From contig OX327686.1 of assembly GCA_946807835.1 (NCBI GenBank), positions 5,456,001 to 5,520,000 on the forward strand: a stretch of 64,000 nt of DNA, in the 5' to 3' direction. Positions 23,340 through 34,733 of this stretch are shown piece after piece. How positions within the stretch are numbered: the stretch's first letter is position 1; each line of letters begins with the position of its first letter. The notes beneath the pieces were generated by a model. It worked only from the letters and a program-made list of their open reading frames with translations, did not search any database and was not told the DNA's origin. This DNA comes from Ailanthus altissimus. Taxonomy: Eukaryota > Streptophyta > Magnoliopsida > Sapindales > Simaroubaceae. The position numbers were made by a program, and so were the translations under genes.

Positions 23340-24120
23340 TGGTACAGATAGATTGAACCTGATCAAGCATGATAGACAGGATCTACAAGAGGGATCTCGT
23401 CTAGGTACATAGAGTAGTCTACCATTTCTATATAGCTTTTCAGTCGCTGACCATTCACTTTAAAAGTTCACCCATCAGTGGGGTCCTCAATTTTGACAAC
23501 ACTATTAGGAAAAATGAGATTTACCATAAATGGACCAGTCCATCGAGATCTCAACTTTTCAGAGTGTAAATGCAATCGAGAATCATAAAGGTAGACCCGT
23601 TGATTTGGCTCGAAGTATTTCCTTGAGATCTGTTTGTCATGAGCTGCTTTCATTTTAGCTTTGTAAATTCTAAAGTTGTTATATGCATCATTTTGTAGCT
23701 CTTCTATTTCTGACAATTGTAACTTTCTCTGAAGACCTGTAGTACTCAAATCAAAGTTAAGGGCTTTGAAAGCCCAATAAGCTTTATGCTCTAGCTCAAC
23801 AGGTAAATGAAAAGCTTTCCTATAAACAAGCCGGTACGGAGACATTCCTAAGATGGTTTTATATGTAGTGCGATATGGTTATAATGCATCAGAAAGGCGT
23901 AGAGTCCAATCTTTGTGATTCAGGTTAACTGTATTTTTCAAAATCTGTTTAACCTCTCTATTTGCTAGCTCGGCTTGTCCATTTGTCTGTGGATGGTATG
24001 CAGTAGAAACTTTGTGAAGAACACCATACCTGCGCATTAAAGCTTTAAAAGAACGGTTATAGAAATGTGTTCCTTGGTTATTAATGATGACACGTGGTGT
24101 CTTAAAGTTTGATGGCCTTG
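23340..24120 (-). pseudogene. Ty3 integrase core and C-terminus
   Basis: The - strand reads TPRVIINNQGTHFYNRSFKA, AYHPQTNGQAELANREVKQI and, after one stop, [20 protein letters not shown] through [14 protein letters not shown] to IEDPTDG. These match the Ty3 integrase core (H.QTNGQAE) and the GKLRS.W.GPF C-terminal block. The second catalytic Asp (normally I.D.G.HF) is Asn here; the Glu of the DDE triad is present. The N-terminal HHCC zinc finger and first catalytic Asp are missing because of the upstream deletion. Confidence 0.88.
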
Positions 24121-24133
24121 GTTTCTCCCTCTC

Positions 24134-24710
24134 TCATGGCAACTCTTCAATGCCTGGTTTCCAAAATTGAATCCCTTTATCCTGTGAGTTAAAAATACTA
24201 AACACATCAGTTGTTTCATTAGGATAATACAAATCTTCAAAATCAAAATCAAAGAGATTTTCTAAAGAATCAAAACCATGCTTTTTATAAGCTTCATTCG
24301 CTACAAGTTTGTCCATCATATATGAATGATAGCATTCATCTTCTTCTCGTGGTTGCTTACCAATATAGAAAATGTTCACCTCAAGAGTCATATTCCCAAA
24401 AGATAATTTTAGTAGACCATTTATGCAATTAATAAGAGCATTAGCAGTGACAAGAAACGGTCTCCCCAAAATAAGAGGGATTTTAGACTTCATGTTAACC
24501 ACAAAATGAGTATCTAAAATAAAAAAATTAATAGAGTAGTAAAATTTATCAATTTGCAACAAAATATCTTCTACTATTCCCCATAGTTTTTTGATTGATC
24601 GGTCAGCTAATTGTAGGACTACAGATGTAGGTTTAATCTTACCAAGTCCCAATTGCAAGTAAATAGAATAAGACATTAAATTTACATTTGCTCATAAGTC
24701 TAACAAAACT
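24134..24710 (-). pseudogene. Ty3 aspartic protease remnant
   Basis: The frame reads VLLDL, a TGA, then ANVNLMSYSIYLQLGLGKIK, so the catalytic D-L-G-A motif has its Gly codon changed to TGA while the Asp is kept. It continues with TSVVLQLADRSIKKLWGIVE and IPLILGRPFLVTA, the hydrophobic flap and I-L-G-R-P-F block of Athila/Tat proteases. The downstream end reaches WKPGIEELP and then joins integrase sequence with no reverse transcriptase between. Confidence 0.87.
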
Positions 24711-25076
24711 TGACCAAACTCATGTGTCCCAATTTGGCAGGAGATTGTGGGACATCCTGGGTTTTTATACTTGGGTGGTGTCTTTTGTTCAATTACTGCA
24801 CTTACCTATTTTGCCAAAAAAAGGGTTTTCTTTACATGGTATTTTCTTTTGATAGTGCATAGATCCTTGATAACTTTGGCATAAGTTAGAATCTGCTTAA
24901 TCAAATGCAACAAGGGAAAAGGCACTGAGATTGAAAACTTACCTTGAATTTCTGATGTTCTAAAATCTCACCTTGAATTTCTGAATTTTTTCCAACAGGT
25001 CGAAGAGCTTGAGGAAAAGGCATTGAGATTGAAAACTTATTTTCGGGCTCCTTTTCCATTATGGCCTCTTTTTTAA

Positions 25077-25101
25077 GGGGGGGGGGGGGGGGGGGGGGGG
25101 G
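25077..25101 (+). repeat. Homopolymer G tract of 25 bases
   Basis: A run of 25 G on the + strand (25 C in the element's sense strand) in the gag-protease linker, where the sense strand would code for polyproline. This is the only long G tract in the window. Confidence 0.95.
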
Positions 25102-25619
25102 CGTCTTTAATACTCGTAGATGTGTTAGTTGCAGAAGTAGGCTCACTCACAATCTTATCACTTCGAGTAATAATGGCATTGACTTTTTTGAGATTTTGTG
25201 TATCAGAAAGAGAAGCTTGTGCCATGAATTATCATTTTGGATTGGATTGAGGTTGAGATGGAAACTTACCTCGCTCTTGTACAGTTAAGGCACTGGTCAG
25301 CTTAGTGATTTGACTCTTGATTTTTTTATTTTTGTCTACCATCTGTGCAAGAATTATTTCAAAATTTTGATTAGTCTTACTTTATGCCTCCGTAAATATT
25401 TGTAATGTATCCTCTAAAAGACTCCTGGCTGGTTGTGCATTATATTAAGGTATACCATAAGACTTGGGTGCTTGTTGTTCTTACTTCCAATGGTTGTTGG
25501 CTTGTTGGTCACATTTTTAACCAAAGTTTGGGTGATTTCTCCAACTAGGATTATAAGTTTCAGATTAGGGTGAATAAGGCTTCTTGTACATCCCTAAGGC
25601 ATTACATTAATCCTCATTT

Positions 25620-25700
25620 ATCCCTTTTATCTTACTATAAGTGGGGCAATCCTGCGCTAAGTGTTCCGCTCCTTTACAGACAAAACAAACATCATGTGAT
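25620..25700 (-). pseudogene. Gag zinc knuckle of the Athila-like element
   Basis: The - strand reads VCFVCKGAEHLAQDCPTYSK, a full CCHC knuckle (C-X2-C-X4-H-X4-C) as in retroviral-type nucleocapsid domains, downstream of the gag capsid-like remnant and upstream of the protease. Confidence 0.8.
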
Positions 25701-25863
25701 TCAATCCTAGCAACCGTATGGGTGACCCTTCTATCTTTGGTTTTCAAGGCATCTAATTCTGTAGTTAAGACTTCTAACTGGGCTTTAAGGCTATCATCTT
25801 CCCTAAGATGAAAAAATCCACTAGGTTGTGACCTATTTGTGCTTCAAAAGCGCTAGGTCCAGT

Positions 25864-26505
25864 CTATGTATGAGCTTTTTTGGCTAAGTCATTAAGAAAT
25901 TCTATGGCTTCCTCAGGATCTTTGTGAAGAAACTCCTCATTACATATCATCTCAATAAATTGGCGCTCTCTAATTGTGAGTCTCTCATAAAAATAACTAA
26001 TCAAGTTCCAATTTTCATACCCATGGTAAGGGCACATATTTAGCAACTCTTTAAACCTTTCCCAATTTTGATATAAGGTTTCACTGTCTTTTTGGGAGAA
26101 GGAAGAAATTTGTCTTTTCAGGCCATTAGTTTTGTGTTGTGGGAAGTATTTATTGAAAAATGCTTAGGTCATTTCTGCCTAAGTTCTTATAGACCTCGGC
26201 CTCAAAGAGTATAACCAACTCTTTGCTTTGTCTTTCAAAAAAAAGGAGAAAAATTTAAGCCTAACAGTGTCTATGGCTTCAGGTTGGCTATAGAAGGTAG
26301 CAATTATCTCTTCAAATTTTCTGACATGTACATAAAGTTTTTTATTATCTAGACCATAAAAAGTGGGCAGAAGAAGTATCATTCCAAGTTTAAAATTCGA
26401 ATGTGGTGTGTTATGTGAAAATATAATGCATGATGGTATGACTGTGCGAGTAGGATGAAAGTAATCTTTTAGAGTTCTAACGGAGTTATCCTCGTATTGA
26501 CTCAC
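25864..26505 (-). pseudogene. Retrotransposon gag remnant
   Basis: The first frame (from 26505) contains KLYVHVRKFEEIIATF and VRLKFFSFFLKDKAKSWLYS, the plant Ty3 'Retrotrans_gag' core (RL.LF.FSL.DKAK.WL.SL). A second frame (to 25864) reads CPYHGYENWNLISYFYERLT and DPEEAIEFLNDLAKK, the continuation of the same protein after a frame break (normally CPHHG...L...FY.GL). The linker beyond it is interrupted. Confidence 0.88.
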
Positions 26506-26699
26506 TGTGTTGGAATTACAAGATGAACTAGATGATGAATTCTCTTCCCTTACAAATTGTGGTGGTGGTTCTATTCTACTTCTCTCACAAATCTTCTTCG
26601 TTTGTCTCTAAGTCGATGTATAAATCCTAACAAAATTTGTTTTTTACTCTTTTGTTTTAATGAAGGAAATTCTAAAAATAATAATTAAGAAGTGAAATA

Positions 26700-27340
26700 A
26701 AATACAATAAGAAACAGAAATAAGTTAGGTGGTAAGACCAACCATAAAATATAAATATAATAAATGAACAAAAGATAATAAACTATAAAGTACAATAAAT
26801 AAATAAAAAATACAATAAATAAATAAGTACAATAAAAAAATAAATAAATAAACTGCAAAGTACAATAAATAAATAAATAAAAAGTTAGGTGGTAGAACCA
26901 GCCATGAAAATAAAAAAGTATAATAAATAAATAAAAGAAAATAAAGTGTAATAAATAAAAAATATAATTAATAAATAAAAGTGCAATAAATAAATAAAGT
27001 GCAATAAATAAATAAAAAAAATAAATTAAGTTAGGCGGTAGAATTAGCCATTAAAATAAAATAAAATAAAATAGGACAAATTAACTAAAAAAATAAAGTG
27101 CAATAATAAATAAAAGAAAATAAAGTGCAAAGTACAACAAATAAATAAAAGAAAATAAAGTGCAACGTACAATAAAAAAATAAAAAAAAATGAACTAAGT
27201 TAAACGGTAAAACTAACTATTAAAATAAAATATAATACAACAAAATAATTAAAAAAATAAACTGAATTAGGTGATAGAACTAGCTATGAATAATAAAATA
27301 AATTACAACAAGAGAAATAAATTTAAAAACTAAAATTTTA
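26700..27340. repeat. A-rich minisatellite in the element leader
   Basis: Irregular tandem array of AATAAATAAA-rich segments punctuated by five related 22-base marks of the form TTAGGTGGTAGAACCAGCCAT at about 26726, 26884, 27029, 27195 and 27265. It lies between the primer-binding site and gag. Confidence 0.8.
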
Positions 27341-27413
27341 CAAAGAAAAAAATATACACAAAGTTACCGCTTTAGTATTGATATACGCAACCTACTTTCG
27401 CTTAGTGTACTTC

Positions 27414-27433
27414 CTCGACAACGGTGCCAAAGT
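27414..27433 (-). promoter_or_regulatory. tRNA-Asp primer-binding site
   Basis: On the - strand CTTTGGCACCGTTGTCGAGG directly follows the 5' LTR, close to TGGCGCCGTTGCCGGGG, the complement of the tRNA-Asp 3' end used by many Athila/Tat elements. Confidence 0.8.
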
Positions 27434-27434
27434 T

Positions 27435-28901
27435 TATTTACGCTCAAAATGTAATGCAGCTATCGCAATATAGATTGAAGTGTCAATCCCACGAGGAAGC
27501 TTTTAACAAAATAGGTTAGTGAAGTAAAATATTAAAGCAGTAGCAAATGAGAAAATTAATTAATTGGTTTAAGTAGATGAGATAGAATTTTCTATGAATT
27601 GAGAAAAATATCTTATGATGATGCAAGCAAGGCTTTGAGAATCACAATTATACTTTATAAATCTACTCTACACTTTGATTCAATGTTTATAACTCAATTG
27701 AAAGTTTCACATCCCAAACAATCAATCGGAAGATATGTAAATTATAGCACATTTGATAACACATGTAATTGATATGACTAAACTCTTTGTAAAATTAATA
27801 CAAATCATGTTCATTTATACAAGTTATTTAAGATTAATAATATATCATTTTGACAATATTGCAGTAAAAGATTAACATGTAAAACAATATAACCAATAAC
27901 AATTATAATTCAACAAGATCACATAAAGAAAGTATGACTGAAATATATGAAACATGAGAATTATAACCTCTGAATTATAGAAGATAAAATAGATAAGAGT
28001 TTAGGCACAACCAAACTTACAAACATTTGTAACTCTTGACAAAGAAACAAAGTATACAAGTAGTTTATTAAACATAAAAGTTTATCTCTTAGCCTTGACA
28101 AGGACTCTAACCTAGATTACATTGCATGTTAATGAGAAGAAAATAAGAGAGAATTATCTAATGTTGAAAACTTCTTAAGAGTGTCTTTATATAGGCAATA
28201 AATGAAAATATGTTAAGTGTGACTTCAATAATTTAAGCCAACCACTCGTTCACCCACTTACAGTACCTTTTTGATAATGTAAATGGCCAATGTAGCCTTT
28301 TAACCGACATGAAAGTTGTAGCATCTTGTCTCTTCTTTCCATAGGCACCAGGTTCATAAACATTGGATGAGTATCCAATGAGATATGAGTAAAATGCCAA
28401 AGATATGTCAGATTTCGACTAACAACCCTTTTACCCACTTGCAATATAATTTGGTCTATGATAACGGCTGATTTGGACTTTACCATCAACATAAGAATTG
28501 TTGATAATTGAGTCAGTATTTCACAGCTTTCATAATTATACCAATTAAGTATGTATTTTATGAAATACGGTTCAATGTGAGGTGGGTTAAGCTGAGCGGA
28601 AGTTGTAATATAATTCTGTTGTATCCCAATTTTGGCCCATAAAATATTGGATTTGGCTTTTCAACTGTTCTTCATGTTTGTGTAAGATTGAGTCATGTTA
28701 TTTCAGGTTTAAGAATTTTTTCATTTTGATTTCTACATTGAGAGTTACGTCCATTTTACCTAAACCTATGCAATTAATATTCATTAATCACAATTTAAGG
28801 AGAATACTTTATTTCAAGCTAAAAATAAAAAAATACTAAAATTAGTGACATTAAATGGTGAATGAATCTCTTAATAAATATGCATTTTCATGTGCTTATC
28901 G
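27435..28901 (-). repeat. 5' LTR of the Athila-like element, 1467 bp
   Basis: Plus-strand ends are TATTTACGCTC and GTGCTTATCG; both terminal dinucleotides have mutated relative to the other LTR (TG and CA). It aligns with 17728-20217 along its whole length with scattered substitutions and small indels. Confidence 0.9.
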
Positions 28902-29202
28902 GACCCTTTAAGACACCTTCAATATTCATTTTTTGAAGCTATCAAGGATTCTGCAACTTCACTGACTTCTTCATAGATCTCCACCCATATTTGCATTTCT
29001 TTTTAATTATTTTTTAATCTCTATTCTCAGCCTTTCCTCTTGTAGTCACAACTCTTTCTCTTACAGTCAAGAATGTTACACTACTAAGTTTTTGATTTTT
29101 TTCCTAATTCTTTCGTCTTTATACTTGAAAGTCATTATGGTTAAACAACCTATGTTCTGATACCACTTAGGTATCAACCTTAAGCTTGGCTTTGATAAAA
29201 CT

Positions 29203-29899
29203 TGTTGGTGTTTTTAGCGTACACTCTAACACCACTCTGTTAGTAGTTTACACACAAAAGACTTTGTTCACAAGTGAAACAAGAATAAAAAGATCACATA
29301 ATGCAAAATAAAGACAACAATCACATACAAGGCATAAGAAATATATATAGTTTGACAACAAATGCCTTTGGCAGATCACGAGATCCTAGCTTCTTTTATT
29401 ACTTAGTTCACAAAGAACTCTTAAATCACAAAGATCTCTCACAAGAGATTACTGAGAAATATAATAATAGATAAGATCTTTAGAGGGTTTAGTGGAATTC
29501 TTTTGTGCACTCAGCACTCTTATAGTAGCATTTTCTCTCGCGTACTCAATGTCTTAGTACTCTGCGAGCTTTCTGTTCTTTATCTTTTTGATGCATAATT
29601 TGTTGAGGACATCCAAAATTGACTCAAACAAATTTAGAACAGGAGTCTATGTGTTTAGGGCATCCAAAACTGACTCAAATAAATCAAGTTAACTTAGAAA
29701 CAACTTTTTCAAAAGTTAACGTCGCGATTTCAAGACCTGTAAAAAGGCTTTCTCTTGTGCTTTTGTGCCTTTCATCATCGACTATCCATTTTCATCTCTT
29801 TCTCGTACGTTCAACGCGTACACAATCTCGTGTCGATTTCTCATTGGTCTCTAACTCAAAATCTCTCTTAAACTCGATTTTGAATCACCAATTCCAACA
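29203..29899 (-). repeat. Copia LTR (5' LTR of the outer element), 697 bp
   Basis: Plus-strand ends TGTTGGTGTTTTTAG and AATTCCAACA. The partner is at 15165-15936. The primer site lies about 44 bp inside the element. Confidence 0.78.
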
Positions 29900-29904
29900 G
29901 CCAT

Positions 29905-31060
29905 GATATAGAGTTTGAAGGGAATTTATTTCCCTTTAACTTTGCTTATAAATAGGGGGATTCTTTCTCATTTCTCAAGATTGAACAAATACATAGGCAC
30001 AAAATCCTTATTATCATTTTCACAATTTTCTTTAAAACTAAACCTTTTTTCTTCCAAAATAAGCTTATTACTAAACAAGTAAAACTTTTCTCCCTTTCTG
30101 TATCATTATACAAAAAACCCTAGCCACCCTTCATTTCCCTCAAAGTTCTCTATGATGGACATTCACTATTTAGTTTTAAGATTAACAGTCTTCATTTTTG
30201 TTTCTTTTTTTCTTTTGGTTGTTTTGAATTTTTCAAATTTCTTTGATAGCTTTTCAATCCATTTTTTTCCATCTCTAACGAAGGTTTTGCCTGCGCTCAC
30301 TATTTCACCGATCCTTTATGTCCTAATCGGCCGGCTCATGTTCAAATATAGCCAGATTTAGAGAATACAACCTCCTTCTTTACCTTGCTCAAATTTGAAA
30401 ATGGGCTCGCTGAATGGAGCCGTAAAACCATCGGTCTCTATGCCATTCTCTTGTTTGAGATTTGGGATGTTTCTCAGGATAATAGCCTCCTCAGCTGCCG
30501 TTGAGCCTTCAAGGTTAGCCTTTGCACTTCATCAATTTAGATCGAGTTTCTCTAGCCTTGTTGCATTAAATTGGCTCTTGTCGTACTTTTATGGCCGTGC
30601 TAAGGCTCCCTTGCTATCACCGTCTAATCAGCCATTAGTCGAGGTCTCGCTCGAAAGCCGTCACCCACGATTTATAGCTGGAAAGCCCTTTGACACAGTT
30701 GTCACTCTTCTTCGATGCAGGGTTAGCAACCATTGACTATTTTTGGCAATTGGGGTTATTTTTCATGAGGCACCAAACCCCAGTTGGTAAACTATGTAAA
30801 TTGAAATTTACTTGGTGCTAAATTTTATTTGGGACTTGTTGAATTTTTTTTTTTTTGTAATTGTATTGTATGTTGTTTTAGTTGTATGTAGTAGTATTTT
30901 TCTTTTATTCCTTCTGCGAGAGGGCTATTTCTTTTACTCCCAGGTTATTTAGGTTGTATTTCTCTCTTTTTCAGAAAGGTCCCCCTAATTAAGGATATAA
31001 TTATTTCCCTTGGTTGTAAGGGGTTGGGGTTAGGCACTCGTTACTGTGCAAGTATATTTT
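29905..31060 (+). other. Transcription-unit-like region, unknown product
   Basis: A TATA box (TATAAATAGG, 29947-29956) is followed by a pyrimidine-rich, ACCCTAGCC-containing leader and a less AT-rich stretch at about 30390-30740. That stretch has two overlapping readable frames: one of 113 codons (30395-30736, starting MKMGSLNGAVKPS) and one in another frame reading LAEWSRKTIGLYAILLFEIW. I recognise neither. It could be an old LTR with leader (see 14954-15164) or a decayed gene. Confidence 0.3.
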
Positions 31061-32286
31061 TAAGTCCCGTTAATTTTTTTGATAATCTTATTAGAAGCTC
31101 TTAATGTTGTTTTTTAAACGTATTTCTTTAATAGAATTCAGTTTATTTCAAAAAAAAAAAATTTCTTCCGTAAACAATTTGTTTGACATTGGAGTGTCTT
31201 TTACATATACATCTAAGGCATTGTCAATTCATTTACTAGTCAGAAGGAATTACTGGAGATATATGGGAAGGAAATTTGTGTCATAACAATTTGTGAAGTT
31301 TTTGGTAACTTCGTTATTAATCAGTGACGTTTTGCTAAAATTGTTTAATTACTTTAAAATTCAGGGTATGGAGTAAAATTGGTAAAATATAATAAGACAT
31401 CTGTTAATTTAAAATTTAAAAAATTCATAAAGCTCTTTTAACAAAAAGTTCAAAATTTTAGCTTATCCTAATAAAAGAAAAAAATAGCCTTATAATAATT
31501 TTAAAGGTGAACTCTATTGATAAATTGGTGCGAACCAACAAATCTTTTTTTGGTTGTGAACATGTCATTAGAGAGGACTGCCGCGTAGGCCTATATAATA
31601 TGACTTTCTCTTTTTAAAGATTATATTTTTAAAAGAAAATTGTTATATGAATATGAAATTCATTCCCAAGTATCAAATATGCATACAACCGCTTGAGTTG
31701 TTGATAATATGGGTGTGAATGATCGGCAAAAATAAGCAGTTGCACTGCCTCATGCCGGTGCCCTCGGAAACTGATAATGGAATCTGTTGACTATTCTATT
31801 CTATTCATTTTAATAACTTTCAGCCCAAAAATTCAAACATTATATGTAAGCAACCTTGGGAAGATGCAGATTTTATATTGATTACTTTTTTTTTTTTTTA
31901 AATTTTAATAGTAAAAAACTTACAATGCAATTATTTCGCTGTTTAAATAAAGATTTTGAACTCGAATATTTTCTCTTTATAAAAGAAAAAGAGAAACAAA
32001 AGAATCACACGCAGAGAGAGAGAGATCGGTCCCATGAGTCCCGAGTTCTTGCGCTGGCATTTGATACAAGATGTCGGCTTTTGAGTTTACAAAATTTCTT
32101 CAATTCTTTTTGTTTATTGAAAACTTGTCTCACAGAAAACGGAAACTGCAAACACTTTCATGTGAAATGCAAAGTGAGTGTAATACAAATAATACGTAAC
32201 CATGAACTGGATTTTAATCCGAAATATAATGAATATAATTATGCTCACTTGGATTCATTTGTAAGCTTCCTTAATCTTTATCATAT
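31061..32286. other. No recognisable gene
   Basis: AT-rich sequence; the open frame at 31856-32296 has low-complexity content and no family signature, so it is not called as a gene. Confidence 0.5.
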
Positions 32287-32530
32287 TGCCAATTGATGTG
32301 CTCTAATGGGACGGAACCACATGTATTATTTTGTACTTTAATCCAATCCAAATGGGTATGATTGATGGTTTTTTTATATAATCAATTTTTAGTTATTTTA
32401 TTTTTGAAGGGATGCCAATTGATGTGCTCTAATGGGACGGAACCACATGTATTATTTTGTATTTTGATCCAATCCAAATGGTTATGATTGATGATTTTTT
32501 TAATCAATGTTTAGTTATTTTATTTTGATC
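32287..32530. repeat. 126-bp tandem duplication
   Basis: Two adjacent copies begin TGCCAATTGATGTGCTCTAA at 32287 and 32413 and stay nearly identical for about 118 bp (for example GGGACGGAACCACATGTATT). The high identity suggests a recent event. Confidence 0.93.
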
Positions 32531-33122
32531 ATTGCTAGGATTGGATATGATTTAATTCGTTTTCATTTGAATCGGGATCCAATGGCGTTATTGGATTTGT
32601 TTAGAAACTCATTTCTGCCTATAAGAATTCATACGCACAATATAATTTACATATTGAACATCCACACCTTAAAAATATGAATTTAAAATTATATAACTTC
32701 AAAATAGTATTATAATAACATCGTCATGAATTATATGATATTTGTATAATTATAAATCCGTTACTTTTAATTTGCTTTCATTTACATTGACAAATAACTT
32801 ATGTTTAAAATGGGCTGACAATAAATATATATTTTTTTTAGAAAATCAGCCCATTTCTAAGTTTCTTGAAATAGAGAACTTGTGCGTCTTTACTATTTCA
32901 GAAAAAAAAGTATGTTAGTTTCGGTTAAGACGTCAAAGCTTGTTATTTGTTCATTGGTGGTAGCTTACTTTCTTTCTTTGAGTAAAGTGATACAAATTCT
33001 ATGGTCGTCAAAATGTGATACTTCACCCTGGTATAGTGGATGGTAAACTAAAGCCCTTTGTGACCGTAAGTGCAACGTTAGCTAAGAAAGTGGAGGTATA
33101 TGGCTAAGGAGTAAGGCGAGGT

Positions 33123-33262
33123 ATTTTAAATTGTATATTAAAAAATAATGTGTTAATTAATTATTAAATAATAAAATAGTTTAATAAATAATTTAATTTT
33201 TTTTATTATTTTACTACTAAATAATTATTTGATATATTATTTTATAGAATACAATTTAAAAT
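33123..33262. mobile_element. Foldback MITE, about 140 bp
   Basis: ATTTTAAATTGTAT (33123-33136) and ATACAATTTAAAAT (33249-33262) are perfect 14-bp inverted termini, and the interior also folds (ATAATTTAA.../...TTATT words). A related, more diverged copy is at about 50736-50860, sharing AAAAAATAATGTGTTAA and AATTTAAAATATAATTTG. Confidence 0.65.
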
Positions 33263-33899
33263 ATAATTTGTAATATCTAATATTACGCTACAAAAAGAGA
33301 TACTTCTTACTTTTGTAGACTAATTTTGATTACAAAACTTAAAAGCAAATATGTGATGAGTTGTGTGCTCAAATTAGATAATATCTCATAATATTCTATA
33401 GATTCGGCTCTTTATGGATTTATATTGTTGAGCTACGCCACAATTGAATTTGTCTTGGTTGGTTTCGATGAACCTAATGGCCTATGTGATTGTCAAAACT
33501 AGGAGTGAGAATTTTAAGTTGGAATTAGTTCTGGTTTGATAGAATTGATACTTCAAAATCAAAACTGATTGCTCCTAGTTCCATAATTGGAACAAAATTG
33601 GTTGAAATCTCAACTCAGAATTTTCAAAATTCTAAAGTTTTGTTTCCTTTTCTTTAACTTTGTCATTGAGAAATTCTCAATAATCAAGCAAAGACTACAC
33701 ACTAAAAAGTAACAACAATTAAATTCCAACAAGTTTTTCATAAAAAATACTTATAGTAAAAAATTAAAAAGAACATAAAAAAGAAAACAAATCTTCAACT
33801 ATTTGAAATTGACAACGTTTTGATTTTTAACAATTGGGCAATGCAATTTTATGGTGATTGGGAGCGGGAAGCGGTGAATGTGAACCGCTAATGACTGAA

Positions 33900-34733
33900 G
33901 GATGCTAGTTTGGTTGGGCTTCCTTCACATTTTTAGGTGAGTTTTCAATAATAAACAATACAATTCTTAGGAGGATTTTCCACAACTAACAATGCAATTA
34001 GGTCAGTGATGACTGTCCAAATGTATGAAGATATGAAGCATGTTAAAAACTGCAATACCAACTTTAGGCCTATAACAAAATCCAATACTACAAGTCCTAA
34101 GTCCAACATATGGAACATTCTAGAATCAAAGTCCAAGCCTAACACATGGAACATTCTAGGCTCAATGCCCAAGCCCAAGATATGGAGCAATGTAGAACCA
34201 AGGCCTAAGTTCAAGATATGAAGGATTCTAGAACCAAGTCCCAAGCCCAAGATGTGGAGAATTCTAGAGTCAAAGCCCAAACCCAAATTCTAGAAATATC
34301 CAAGGTTGGTGGAGATATTTTAAGACTAGTTAATTAAGAAGATAAGTATGAAAAATAGTGTGGTTAATAAATTTCTAGAATTATTTATTTGTGTGGTTTA
34401 AATTTAGTGACAACAAGTATAAATACCCCCCTCCTCATTTGGTTTAAGCATCAAGTGAGTTAGAACTTGATCAAGTGATAAAGAGTGATCAAGTGAGTAA
34501 GAACTTGATCTAGTGATAAAAAAGTGATCAAGTTAGAAATATGATCAAGTGAGAGGTAGTGATCAAGTGTTGAGAGTTGAGTAAATAATAAGCTTAACAA
34601 AGAGTGTGTGAATGTTAAGTTGTGAGAGTTATGTTGTAAGTGAAAAAGAGTGAGAGTTTCTAAAATTTGTATTGTAAATTTTTTTTTGTTGTATTAATAA
34701 AAATGTTTTATTTATGCACAATTATACTTAACA
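33900..34733 (+). repeat. Copia LTR with internal minisatellite
   Basis: The LTR ends ...CTTAACA at 34733, followed by ATTGGTATCAGAGTC (tRNA-iMet primer site, about 34734-34748). The TATA box is TATAAATA at 34418-34425 and AATAAAA lies near 34696. The U3 holds about five copies of a 36-39 bp unit (AAGCCCAAGATATGGA...ATTCTAGAA, about 34098-34298), and the transcribed part has repeated TGATCAAGTGA words (34440-34580). The start of the LTR was not located, so the left limit is approximate. Confidence 0.65.

Larger units (their letters stand above)
17723..28906 (-). mobile_element. Athila-like Ty3/gypsy retrotransposon with captured LOG sequence, RT deleted
   Basis: LTRs are 17728-20217 (enlarged by a solo LTR insertion) and 27435-28901. 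The target duplication GACCC is perfect (17723-17727, 28902-28906). The - strand order is 5' LTR, tRNA-Asp primer site (about 27433-27414), A-rich leader minisatellite, gag, zinc knuckle, protease, integrase, unrecognised frame, LOG-like pseudogene, 3' LTR. Reverse transcriptase and RNase H are missing: protease sequence runs directly into the integrase core near 24110. Every coding part has stops. It lies inside the copia element, so it is the younger of the two. Confidence 0.9.
15160..29904 (-). mobile_element. Copia element (outer host of the nest), non-autonomous
   Basis: Two homologous LTRs (15165-15936 and 29203-29899) share many segments, for example AATTCCAACA at the right end, ATAATAATAGA and GGGCATCCAAAACTGACT. 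Flanking duplications GCTAT (15160-15164) and GCCAT (29900-29904) differ by one base. On the - strand the 5' LTR is the right-hand copy, followed after about 44 bp by the tRNA-iMet site TGGTATCAGAAC (about 29158-29169). After removing the two insertions inside it, only about 710 bp of interior remain and no pol is present. The element was therefore already internally deleted or a small non-autonomous derivative. Confidence 0.75.

Noticed and set aside
31856..32296. 146-codon open frame on the + strand
   Set aside because: Low-complexity content (poly-F, KEKEKQK), no family signature, overlaps the start of the tandem duplication and shows no splice or promoter context.
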